Shown: positions 1 through 6,471 of the stretch, one piece after another
How the letters are laid out: every line of letters starts with the position of its first letter
How positions within the stretch are numbered: the stretch's first letter is position 1
DNA from: an uncultured Lachnospiraceae bacterium
Lineage (GTDB): Bacteria; Bacillota; Clostridia; Lachnospirales; Lachnospiraceae
DNA length: 8,788 bases
Direction of reading: 5' to 3'
Assembly (NCBI GenBank): GCA_947653315.1
Contig: CANTGP010000105.1
Coordinates: 1-8,788 of the forward strand
Made by a program: the position numbers and the translations under genes
The notes under the pieces: model-generated
The model's input: only the letters and a program-made list of their open reading frames with translations
The model's database searches: none
What the model was told of the DNA's origin: nothing

Positions 1-43
1 GAAGTTACAGAAATAACATGGGATGTAGAGGCTGCATCTAAAG

Positions 44-958
44 GTGGATATGAGCGACGTGCGGACACAGGAATTTACCAAAGAGGTGTTAAACCATATG
101 AGAAGCCGTCTTTCCGATTATCAGGAAATGTACGGGGATTTATATAATTTGGAAGCGACGCCGGCGGAGAGCACGACGTACCGGCTGGCAAAGCATGACA
201 AGAAACGCTGGCCGTCCATTAAAACGGCGGGGCATGTGGGGGATACGCCTTATTATACCAATTCCTCCCATTTGCCGGTGGATTACACGGCGGACATTTT
301 CGATGCGCTGGATATCCAGGATGAACTGCAGACGTTGTACACGTCGGGTACGGTGTTCCATGCCTTTTTGGGCGAAAAACTGCCGGACTGGAAGGCGGCG
401 GCGAACCTGGTACGGACGATTGCGGAGAATTACAGACTGCCGTATTATACGCTTTCCCCCACTTATTCCGTTTGCAGGGAACACGGTTATCTGGCAGGGG
501 AGCAGAAGGTATGTCCCCATTGCGGGAGGGCGACGGAGGTTTACAGCCGTATTACCGGATATTACCGGCCGGTGGCGAACTGGAACGACGGGAAACTGCA
601 GGAATTTGCCAACCGGACGGAATATGACGTGGCGGCTTCCCGCCTAAAACGCCCCATGGCGGGCATGGTCACTTTATCCAACCGGGAAAGCGAGCTGCGG
701 GTGAAGGTGGAGAAACCGGAGAGCGTGAAGTATCTGTTCACCACGAAAACATGCCCGAACTGCAAAATGGCGAAGGAATATTTAAAAGGGGAACAGTACG
801 TGATCATAGATGCGGAGGAAAACATGGAGCTTGCCGGAAAATACGGGGTTATGCAGGCGCCGACGCTGGTGGTGGCCAAGGGAAACGATTACCGGAAATA
901 CGTGAATGTGTCAAATATCAAAAAGTACGCGGACAGGCATGAAATGGTTACGGCGTAA
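44..958 (+). CDS. nrdD: Anaerobic (class III) ribonucleoside-triphosphate reductase, C-terminal part with fused glutaredoxin-like domain; 5' end missing or broken
   Basis: This enzyme reduces ribonucleotides to deoxyribonucleotides without oxygen, using a glycyl radical. Counting from the GTG at 44, residues 30-110 carry the barrel-end signature (YNLEATPAEST, YYTNSSHLP, TLYTSGTVFHAFLG). C144, H147, C157 and C160 form a CxxH/CxxC zinc site. RITGYY at 169-174 holds the radical glycine G172. Residues 225-304 form a thioredoxin-fold domain with a CPNC redox motif (237-240) and a cis-proline (QAPT, P273), probably the built-in electron donor. The family is usually about 700 residues or more, so roughly the first 400 are absent. 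Stops lie in this frame at 14-16 and 26-28. Frame 1 reads VEAAS at 25-39 and this frame continues LKVDMSD, as NrdD would, which suggests an indel near 37-43 rather than a true start. Either the gene is frameshifted or the edge sequence is poor. No nrdG activase follows in the window. Confidence 0.9.
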   Translation: MDMSDVRTQEFTKEVLNHMRSRLSDYQEMYGDLYNLEATPAESTTYRLAKHDKKRWPSIKTAGHVGDTPYYTNSSHLPVDYTADIFDALDIQDELQTLYTSGTVFHAFLGEKLPDWKAAANLVRTIAENYRLPYYTLSPTYSVCREHGYLAGEQKVCPHCGRATEVYSRITGYYRPVANWNDGKLQEFANRTEYDVAASRLKRPMAGMVTLSNRESELRVKVEKPESVKYLFTTKTCPNCKMAKEYLKGEQYVIIDAEENMELAGKYGVMQAPTLVVAKGNDYRKYVNVSNIKKYADRHEMVTA

Positions 959-1030
959 AACGTAAAACAGCAACGGTATAAAAAATGTATAAAATAAGAA
1001 AAAACGGAAAATAGAAGGAAAATATCAAGT

Positions 1031-1054
1031 GCGGCAGGACGCAGTCCATGCCGC
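1031..1054 (+). other. Hairpin just upstream of the Nudix-like gene
   Basis: GCGGCAGGAC (1031-1040) pairs with GTCC (1044-1047) and TGCCGC (1049-1054), leaving a GCA loop and one bulged A at 1048, ten pairs in all. No U-run follows, so it is not a standard terminator. The ATG at 1048 lies inside the stem, which argues against it as a start and for the ATG at 1072. The role is unknown; it may be an mRNA end-stabilising or translational element. Confidence 0.45.
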
Positions 1055-1071
1055 GCGGAAATGAGGATGCT

Positions 1072-1476
1072 ATGGAGAACATTTATTTGCGTGTAAAAGG
1101 AATCATTAAAAAAGATGACAAATACCTTTTGGTGAAACGGTGGGTGGACGACCGTATTCCCGATCCCTTTGTATGGGAATTTGTGGATGCGGAAGTGAAT
1201 TTCGGGGAGGCGCCGGATGATGCGGTACTCCGCGCCATTCATGACCTATTGTCCGTGGAGGGCAAAATCGAGCATGTGGTGTATACATGGTCCAATATGA
1301 TTGGCGATTCCCAGTGCGTGGGGATTGCTTACCTATGCAGTATGGAGGAAGCGGATGAGGAGAATATTATCCTGTCCGAAGATTACGGCGAATGGGAATG
1401 GGTGGAACGGGAGAAGTTTAATTATTATATTGAAAATAAATATGTTTTGGATGATTTAGAAGGCGTTGCTTTATAA
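1072..1476 (+). CDS. Nudix-fold protein with a degenerate Nudix box
   Basis: A 134-residue protein resembling small Nudix hydrolases, which cleave nucleoside diphosphates linked to another group. The N-terminal strand (YLRVKGIIKKDDKYLLVKRW) and the following WEFVDAEVNFGE fit the family. Against the box G-x5-E-x7-R-E-U-x-E-E-x-G-U, E46 and R54 are kept, but the first Gly is A40, the Glu after Arg is A55, the Glu pair is D58-L59 and the second Gly is S61. Metal-dependent hydrolysis is therefore doubtful, and it may be a binding or regulatory protein. I chose ATG 1072 because GAGG sits a few bases upstream and the Nudix strand starts at once. An in-frame ATG at 1048 would add eight residues but lies within a hairpin. 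A terminator overlaps its 3' end, so it is probably not cotranscribed with pyrF. Substrate unknown. Confidence 0.75.
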   Translation: MENIYLRVKGIIKKDDKYLLVKRWVDDRIPDPFVWEFVDAEVNFGEAPDDAVLRAIHDLLSVEGKIEHVVYTWSNMIGDSQCVGIAYLCSMEEADEENIILSEDYGEWEWVEREKFNYYIENKYVLDDLEGVAL

Positions 1477-1489
1477 GACAACGCCTTTT
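1460..1489 (+). terminator. Intrinsic terminator overlapping the end of the Nudix-like gene
   Basis: AAGGCGTTG (1460-1468) is perfectly complementary to CAACGCCTT (1479-1487), with a 10-nt loop that contains the TAA stop. The last two stem U residues and the next two form a four-base U-run (1486-1489), then GTCCC. The stem is good but the U-run is short. It would separate the Nudix-like gene from pyrF. Confidence 0.65.
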
Positions 1490-1572
1490 GTCCCGTATAA
1501 AGCGGGGAACGGTTACGGGACCGTGCAAAAGGGAATCTAAAAAACAAAAGGAAAAACAAAAGGAGAAATGTC

Positions 1573-2511
1573 ATGATCAACAAACTGGTGGAAAAAATCA
1601 AAAAAGCGGGAGCTCCTATCGTGGTGGGACTTGATCCCATGTTAAAGTATATTCCGGATCCGGTGAAGGAAAAGGCGTACCGGGAATACGGGGAGACTTT
1701 GGAAGGGGCGGCGGAAGCTGTCTGGCAGTTTAACAAGGGAATCGTGGATTGTATTTACGATTTGGTTCCGGCAGTGAAACCGCAGATTGCCATGTATGAG
1801 CAGTTCGGTATCGAAGGTCTGAAAGCCTTTCAAAAGACGGTGGATTACTGTAAGGAAAAGGGACTGGTGGTGATCGGCGATGTAAAACGCGGGGATATCG
1901 GTTCCACTTCGGAAGCGTATGCCGTGGGGCATTTGGGGAAAGTACAGGTGGGAAGGCAGGAATATGCGGGATTTGACGAGGATTTCATCACGGTAAACCC
2001 TTATCTTGGTTCGGACGGCGTAAAGCCTTTTGTGGAAGTATGCAAAAAAGAAAAGAAGGGAATATTTGTTTTGGTGAAGACTTCCAATCCAAGCAGCGGG
2101 GAATTCCAGGACCGGCTGGTGGACGGCAGGCCGCTTTATGAAGCGGTTGGTGAGAAAGTGGCGGAATGGGGAGCGGACCACATGGGTGACGGTTACAGCT
2201 ATGTGGGCGCGGTCGTAGGGGCAACTTATCCGGAAACGGGAAAGGTGCTGCGGAAAATCATGCCGAAGGCTTATATCCTTGTTCCGGGGTACGGTGCGCA
2301 GGGCGGCAGGGGAAAGGATTTGGTACACTTTTTTAACGCGGACGGACTGGGCGCAATCGTAAATTCCTCCAGGGGGATTATCGCGGCGTACGGGCAGGAG
2401 CAGTATGCACGGTTCGGGGCGGAACATTTCGGGGATGCCGCGCGGGCTGCGGTGGAGGACATGAAAGCGGATATTGCGGGGGCGCTGGGATTTCCTTTTG
2501 CCGTTTCCTGA
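1573..2511 (+). CDS. pyrF: Orotidine-5'-phosphate decarboxylase (type 2)
   Basis: Converts orotidine 5'-monophosphate to UMP, the last step of de novo pyrimidine synthesis, in the cytoplasm. The 312-residue length fits the longer type 2 family rather than the 230-240-residue type 1. Family marks are VVGLDP with D21 near the N-terminus, the catalytic loop GDVKRGDIGS with K105 and D108, the NPYLGSDGVKPF segment, VKTSNPSS, VVGATYPE, and the phosphate-binding LVPGYGAQGG near residues 237-246. AAAGGAG at 1559-1565 stands 7 nt before the ATG and fixes the start. It stands alone: no pyrE, pyrD or other pyr gene is adjacent. The leader holds a small hairpin (ACGGT 1509-1513 with ACCGT 1520-1524) but no recognisable PyrR-type attenuator. 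I see only weak promoter candidates, such as TATAAA at 1496. Confidence 0.96.
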   Translation: MINKLVEKIKKAGAPIVVGLDPMLKYIPDPVKEKAYREYGETLEGAAEAVWQFNKGIVDCIYDLVPAVKPQIAMYEQFGIEGLKAFQKTVDYCKEKGLVVIGDVKRGDIGSTSEAYAVGHLGKVQVGRQEYAGFDEDFITVNPYLGSDGVKPFVEVCKKEKKGIFVLVKTSNPSSGEFQDRLVDGRPLYEAVGEKVAEWGADHMGDGYSYVGAVVGATYPETGKVLRKIMPKAYILVPGYGAQGGRGKDLVHFFNADGLGAIVNSSRGIIAAYGQEQYARFGAEHFGDAARAAVEDMKADIAGALGFPFAVS

Positions 2512-2513
2512 CA

Positions 2514-2534
2514 GAGGTGCGGACGCATCACCTC
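2514..2534 (+). other. Small inverted repeat directly after pyrF
   Basis: GAGGTG (2514-2519) pairs with CACCTC (2529-2534). An alternative fold uses TGCG/CGCA in the centre with GAGG/CCTC outside. It begins three bases after the pyrF stop, where a terminator would be expected, but an A/T alternating run follows rather than a U-run. It could be a weak terminator or a 3'-end processing structure. Confidence 0.35.
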
Positions 2535-2563
2535 AATATATATTATATGGCAAAAATGTGAAT

Positions 2564-2592
2564 TAGACAAATCCCTCTTTCCATGTTATAAT
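2564..2592 (+). promoter_or_regulatory. Sigma-A type promoter of the polysaccharide operon
   Basis: A -35 box TAGACA (2564-2569, five of six matches to TTGACA) and a perfect -10 box TATAAT (2587-2592) are separated by exactly 17 bp. Transcription should begin near 2599, giving a leader of about 40 nt before the cpsB ATG. It is the best promoter in the window and sits at the boundary between housekeeping genes and the capsule cluster. I see no long regulatory leader or operator palindrome around it. Confidence 0.8.
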
Positions 2593-2640
2593 CAGATTTA
2601 ACCGTGAATTTCGGTGAAAAGACAAAGGAGAAAAAGGAAA

Positions 2641-3378
2641 ATGCAGGGATATACGGATATCCATTGCCATCTTTTTCCCTGTGTGGACGACGGTGCGCGG
2701 AGCAGGGAGATGAGCATGGAAATGTTCCGGATTGCGTGGGAAAACGGAATCCGCCGTATGATTCTGACACCCCATAATAAGCCGGAGCGCCGTAACATTA
2801 GCAAGATGTCTTTGGAAAAGGGGCTTGCGGAATTGCGGCAGGCGTTAGGGGACTTGGGGATGGACATGGAATTGTATGCCGGAAGCGAGATATATTACCG
2901 CAGCGATGTGGCGGAATTGCTGGAACAGGGTGACATTCCCACCATGGCAGGTTCTTCTTATGTGTTGGTGGAATTTGGCCCAATGGACGGGTTTGACCAT
3001 ATCAGGAACGGGATATACCGCCTGCAGGCAGCCGGATACCAGCCGGTCCTTGCCCATGCGGAGCGGTATCGGTGTGTCAGTTCTTCCGTGGAGAAGGCCG
3101 GGGAACTGTACGGTATGGGCTGTTACATACAGGTGAATGCGGGCAGCATCATGGGGGCAAACGGCTGGCAGATCAGGCATTTTGCGCGGACGCTTTTAAA
3201 GAAACGGATGGTGCATTTCGTTGCCACGGATGCCCATGACGCTGTGAGGAGAGCTCCCTGTTTGGCGAATTGTGCCAAATACATCTGCAGGCATTTCGGG
3301 GAAGATTATGCGGCGCGGCTTTTTCAGGTTAATCCCTCGAGGATAATTGCCGATGAATATATAGACGCAATGGTGTAG
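2641..3378 (+). CDS. cpsB: Tyrosine-protein phosphatase of the PHP family (CpsB/Wzh type)
   Basis: A manganese-dependent PHP-fold phosphatase, 245 residues, that would remove phosphate from the tyrosine tail of the BY-kinase two genes downstream and so reset polymer synthesis. Metal-site motifs in order are DIHCH (H8, H10), DDGA (D15-D16), LTPH (H45), GSEI (E83), LAHAERY (H139) and ATDAHD (D197, H199), spaced as in CpsB/YwqE/CapC proteins. The length matches the family (about 240-255). I prefer ATG 2641 because AAGGAG at 2625-2630 precedes it and it opens directly into the first metal motif. An in-frame GTG at 2614 would add nine basic residues and has no ribosome site. It is the first gene after the 2564-2592 promoter and probably leads the operon. 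Confidence 0.93.
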   Translation: MQGYTDIHCHLFPCVDDGARSREMSMEMFRIAWENGIRRMILTPHNKPERRNISKMSLEKGLAELRQALGDLGMDMELYAGSEIYYRSDVAELLEQGDIPTMAGSSYVLVEFGPMDGFDHIRNGIYRLQAAGYQPVLAHAERYRCVSSSVEKAGELYGMGCYIQVNAGSIMGANGWQIRHFARTLLKKRMVHFVATDAHDAVRRAPCLANCAKYICRHFGEDYAARLFQVNPSRIIADEYIDAMV

Positions 3379-3434
3379 GGCTGCCTGGACGGTTTGTTTT
3401 TGGCAGATGCGGGAGAGGAACGGACTGGGAAGGA

Positions 3435-4148
3435 ATGGAAAACCAAAGGGAAGATGTCATAGAAATTGATTTACTGGAGATATTCCGCCTGTTATTGGGC
3501 AATTTATGGTTGATTGCCAGTGTCAGCCTGTTTTTTGCACTCGGATGCTTTGCGGTGAGTAAATATGTGGTGGCGCCGTATTACGAGTCCACCACCAAAA
3601 TTTATATTCTGAATAAAACGGAAAGTACTGCGGTGACATACAGCGATGTGCAGATGGGAACGCAGCTCACTAAGGACTATGCGGAGCTGATTAACAGCCG
3701 GTATGTTTTGGAAGAAGTCATGCAGAAGTTAAATCTTGATATGGAGTACGAGGAACTGCTAAAGGTGGTCAGGGTGTCCACGCCAAGCGATACCCGTATC
3801 GTTTCCATTACGGTGGAAGACGTGGATCCGGTGGAGGCCATGCATATGGCGAACTGCATCCGGGAGGTTGCCAGCGAGCATATCCAAAATGTCATGGACA
3901 TTGATGCGGTAAATGTGGTGGAGACGGCAAACATGCCCACCCAGAAAGCGGGGCCGAGTTGTTTCAAATGGACGGTGATCGGCGGAATCATCGGTTGTTT
4001 TTTTATTTGTGCGGTGATTTTGGTGCAGTATTTGGTTGACGATACGATTAAGACGTCGGAGGACGTGGAAAAATATCTTGGGCTTAGTACGCTGGCGCTC
4101 ATCCCCGTATCGGAGCAGGAAGCGGTGCGGAGGAAAAAGCGGGGGTAA
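3435..4148 (+). CDS. cpsC: Wzz-type chain-length determinant / BY-kinase membrane adaptor (CpsC)
   Basis: A 237-residue membrane protein with two transmembrane segments (about 24-45 and 179-201) enclosing an extracellular loop, the layout of Gram-positive CpsC/CapA proteins. Family marks are the N-terminal IDLLEIFRLL helix before TM1, the YESTTKIYIL strand just after it, a proline-containing stretch before TM2 (MPTQKAGPS, 167-175), and the cytoplasmic tail DDTIKTSEDVEKYLGL that normally contacts and activates the kinase. Role: sets polymer length and docks CpsD at the membrane. The gap from cpsB is 56 bases. The start is the only suitable ATG, although AAGGA abuts it and the better GGAGAGGA lies about 15 nt upstream, so initiation may be inefficient. 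The tail ends in a basic VRRKKRG. Confidence 0.92.
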   Translation: MENQREDVIEIDLLEIFRLLLGNLWLIASVSLFFALGCFAVSKYVVAPYYESTTKIYILNKTESTAVTYSDVQMGTQLTKDYAELINSRYVLEEVMQKLNLDMEYEELLKVVRVSTPSDTRIVSITVEDVDPVEAMHMANCIREVASEHIQNVMDIDAVNVVETANMPTQKAGPSCFKWTVIGGIIGCFFICAVILVQYLVDDTIKTSEDVEKYLGLSTLALIPVSEQEAVRRKKRG

Positions 4149-4164
4149 AAAGAGCCGTTTCCTA

Positions 4165-4200
4165 TGCAAAATACTGCAAAATACAAATAGTGCAAAGAAC
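4165..4200 (+). repeat. Short direct repeat between cpsC and cpsD
   Basis: TGCAAAATAC occurs twice in perfect tandem (4165-4174, 4175-4184). A third, imperfect copy TGCAAAGAAC follows after six bases (4191-4200). It lies in the 89-base gap between the adaptor and kinase genes. It is not a known element that I recognise. It could be a binding site or simple slippage-derived repetition. Confidence 0.6.
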
Positions 4201-4237
4201 AAAGGGGAAAGAACGGAAAAACGGTGGGAGAAGAAAA

Positions 4238-4939
4238 ATGCAGGAAGTGAAATTACAGTTTGGGCAGAGCGATTACCGGATGCAGGAAGCCTTTAAGACT
4301 CTGCGCAGCAATATCGAATTCTGCGGCGGAGATGTCAGGATCATAGCGGTGACAAGCTGTACGCCAAACGAAGGAAAGTCCAGCGTGGCAATGGAAATGG
4401 CAAAATCCTTTGCGGAGGCGGGGAACCGGACGATCCTTTTGGATGCGGACATGCGAAAATCCGTGCTGGTGGGACGGTACCGGACAGGGGCGGTGAAGAT
4501 GGGTCTGACCCACTGTCTGATCGGCAGGGCGAAGTTTTCCGAAGTAATCTGCAGCACCAATGTGCAGGATTTATATGTGGCTTTTGCGGGACCGGTGCCG
4601 CCAAACCCCAGTGAGCTTTTGGGGAGCGGGGCTTTTGAGTCCATCCTTAAGAATCTGAAGAACCTGTTTGATTATGTCATTATCGACACGCCCCCGCTTG
4701 GAAGCGTCATTGATGCGGCAGTGGTGGCGAAACAGTGTGACGGTACCGTTTTCGTGGTGGAGAGCAATGCGGTAAGCCATAAGTTTGCGCAGCGGGTTAA
4801 GGAACAGTTGGACATGACGGGATGCCGGATCTTGGGAGTGGTGTTAAATAAGGTGGATGTGAACAGCAAGGGGTATTACGGGCATTACGGAAAATATTAC
4901 GGTAAGTATTATGGAAGATACGGGGACGAAAAGAAATGA
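4238..4939 (+). CDS. cpsD: Bacterial tyrosine kinase (BY-kinase, CpsD/Wze)
   Basis: A 233-residue cytoplasmic P-loop kinase that autophosphorylates a C-terminal tyrosine cluster and controls polysaccharide assembly with CpsC. Visible motifs are Walker A (CTPNEGKSS, K47), Walker A' (ILLDADMRK, D69/D71) and Walker B (YVIIDTPP, D150). The tail YYGHYGKYYGKYYGRYG (213-229) holds eight tyrosines in a glycine-basic repeat. The helix used for ring assembly, usually EX2RX2R, reads EAFKTLR here (17-23), with Lys for the first Arg. ATG 4238 has GGGAG 7 nt upstream. An in-frame GTG at 4190 would add a lysine- and arginine-rich leader of 16 residues without a ribosome site. The stop overlaps the next gene's start (ATGA), implying translational coupling. 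It should be dephosphorylated by the cpsB product. Confidence 0.94.
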   Translation: MQEVKLQFGQSDYRMQEAFKTLRSNIEFCGGDVRIIAVTSCTPNEGKSSVAMEMAKSFAEAGNRTILLDADMRKSVLVGRYRTGAVKMGLTHCLIGRAKFSEVICSTNVQDLYVAFAGPVPPNPSELLGSGAFESILKNLKNLFDYVIIDTPPLGSVIDAAVVAKQCDGTVFVVESNAVSHKFAQRVKEQLDMTGCRILGVVLNKVDVNSKGYYGHYGKYYGKYYGRYGDEKK

Positions 4940-5301
4940 AACACAGCGGTTTGGTTGCCGGTATTTTTACGGTGTTTAATTTGATTTTGGCGGTTGTCTG
5001 TGTGATGCTGTATTTAAAGCAGGACAGGGAAAAACCGGAACTGTCGTTCCAGGAAAACGGACTTACCTATACGCGGCAGACGCAGCAGGCGGAGCTGCTG
5101 CAGGGAATAACGGCTTATGACGGTACGGACGGTGATGTGTCGGACCGTATCGTGATAGAAAAAATCGTGGAAAACAGGGAAGATTCTTCCGTAGTGGTGT
5201 TTTATGCCGTCAGCGACATGGCGGGGAACGTAACAAAGGCTTCCCGGGTATTTCCGGCAAGGCTGCCTAAGGAGGATGCGGAAGCGGCGGAAGATTTTTA
5301 A
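4936..5301 (+). CDS. Small membrane-anchored protein with one Ig-like (DUF5011-type) domain
   Basis: A 121-residue protein with a short cytoplasmic start, one transmembrane helix (about 7-27) and an exported domain (about 32-107). The segment GITAYDGTDGDVSDRI followed later by VVFYAVSDMAGNVTKASR is the pattern of bacterial Ig-like repeats of the DUF5011/Cry22Aa/HYR type, normally found in multiple copies in large surface proteins; here there is only one. It has no Cys in the exported part and no enzyme motif. It overlaps the kinase stop by ATGA and ends 11 bases before the LCP gene, so its expression is tied to polysaccharide regulation. Plausibly it is a surface adaptor or carbohydrate-binding partner of the assembly machine. 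The domain call is by pattern and the function is inference. Confidence 0.75.
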   Translation: MKHSGLVAGIFTVFNLILAVVCVMLYLKQDREKPELSFQENGLTYTRQTQQAELLQGITAYDGTDGDVSDRIVIEKIVENREDSSVVVFYAVSDMAGNVTKASRVFPARLPKEDAEAAEDF

Positions 5302-5312
5302 GGAGTTTTGGT

Positions 5313-6434
5313 GTGAAGGTAAAGTGGAGACGCAGAAGCAGGCATAGGCACCGTCATAGGAGCAGATACGGAAAGATTCTTTTTGCTGCCGGTTTGTTTT
5401 TATCCTTTGTGCTCCTTGTGGCGGCGGTTTACGGGGCGGTAAGGGAGATTGGCAGGTCGAACTTAAGAAAGAAGGCGGCGGCAGCGCGTCCGCAAATGGT
5501 GCAGGAAAAGCCCCAGGAGTTGACCAGGGAGGAGGAAGCGGTATGGCAGGAAGGGTGGATTAAGTACCGGGACGGGATTTATGCTTATAACGAGGATATC
5601 CTTACCTTCCTGTTTATGGGAATCGATAAAGGCGGGGATGTGGCAGAGGTAGCGGAAGGTACCGACGGGGGGCAGGCGGATGCATTGTTTTTGCTGGTTC
5701 TGAATCCGCATGAAAAAACCATCGAAGTAATCGGCATTAACCGCAATACCATGGCGGATGTGGATATTTATAACGAAGAAGGCGCTTATGTGACCACTAC
5801 TACCGCGCAGATTGCCGTGCAGCACGGTTTCGGCAACGGGGTGGAAGAAAGCTGCGAATATCAGCGAAAGGCGGTGCAGCGGTTATTTTACAACCTGCCG
5901 GTGCACGGATATGCCGCTGTACACATGGATGCCGTCATTACCCTGACCGATCTTTTGGGCGGTATTGAGCTGACGGCATTGGAGGATGTGGGAGTGGCGT
6001 TTGAGGGAAAGGAAAAAGGGAAAATTATCATCCGTGAAGGGGAACAGGTGGTCTTGGACGGGGAGAAAGCATATTCTTATGTTCGGTTCCGCGACGTGAA
6101 AGTGGAAGGTTCCGCGGATATGCGGTTGAAAAGACAGCAGCAGTTTTTGGGGGAGTTTATCCAAAAGACAAAGGCGCAGACCGCAAAGGATATTACCCTG
6201 CCGGTAAAAATGTATCAGGAAATTACAAAACAGATGGTGACGGACGTGACCGTGGACGAGGTGGCATACTTGGCATCCACGGCGCTGGATTACCGCTTTG
6301 ACAAGAGCAGGTTTTACTCCCTGAAAGGGGAAACGGTTATGGGGGAGAAATTCGAGGAATTTTATGTGGACGAGGATGCACTTTATGACATGATACTGGA
6401 TGTTTTTTATGAACCGGTGGAAATGCAGGAATAA
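5313..6434 (+). CDS. LytR-CpsA-Psr (LCP) family glycopolymer transferase
   Basis: A 373-residue membrane protein that would move lipid-linked polysaccharide onto peptidoglycan. It has a very basic N-terminus (an Arg-His run at residues 6-18), one transmembrane helix (about 21-42) and an extracellular LCP domain from about 97 to 285. LCP signatures are FMGID (D105), ADALFLLVLNP (D123), IGINRNT (R144, the IPRDT position), the MDAVITLTDLLGGIEL segment, and LDGEKAYSYVRFRD with R258 and R260. The Arg of the usual RSD motif appears to be Gln121. The start is GTG with AAGGAG (5300-5305) 7 nt upstream, overlapping the previous stop. A region of about 90 residues follows the core domain. LCP genes commonly accompany CpsB/C/D cassettes, and the position supports wall attachment of the product. 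Confidence 0.93.
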   Translation: MKVKWRRRSRHRHRHRSRYGKILFAAGLFLSFVLLVAAVYGAVREIGRSNLRKKAAAARPQMVQEKPQELTREEEAVWQEGWIKYRDGIYAYNEDILTFLFMGIDKGGDVAEVAEGTDGGQADALFLLVLNPHEKTIEVIGINRNTMADVDIYNEEGAYVTTTTAQIAVQHGFGNGVEESCEYQRKAVQRLFYNLPVHGYAAVHMDAVITLTDLLGGIELTALEDVGVAFEGKEKGKIIIREGEQVVLDGEKAYSYVRFRDVKVEGSADMRLKRQQQFLGEFIQKTKAQTAKDITLPVKMYQEITKQMVTDVTVDEVAYLASTALDYRFDKSRFYSLKGETVMGEKFEEFYVDEDALYDMILDVFYEPVEMQE

Positions 6435-6471
6435 GAAAACAGGGGTTACAGGAAGAAAGGAAACAGGAAAA

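Noticed and set aside
44..958. A complete stand-alone 304-residue gene starting at GTG 44
   Set aside because: The AAGG-like sequence is too close to the start, and the upstream bases still carry NrdD-like fragments in other frames, so a broken longer gene is more likely.
1491..1572. Pyrimidine-responsive PyrR attenuator before pyrF
   Set aside because: Only small hairpins are present; I see no anti-antiterminator sequence and no terminator with a U-run between the hairpins and the start codon.
1642..2427. Long minus-strand open frame (261 codons) opposite pyrF
   Set aside because: It lies wholly inside a well-supported + strand gene, has no ribosome site, and its product shows no recognisable fold or balanced composition.
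3379..3434. Possible terminator between cpsB and cpsC (CTGCC ... GGCAG with a T-run)
   Set aside because: The T-run lies inside the loop and not after the stem, the stem is only five pairs, and it would cut a conserved cassette.
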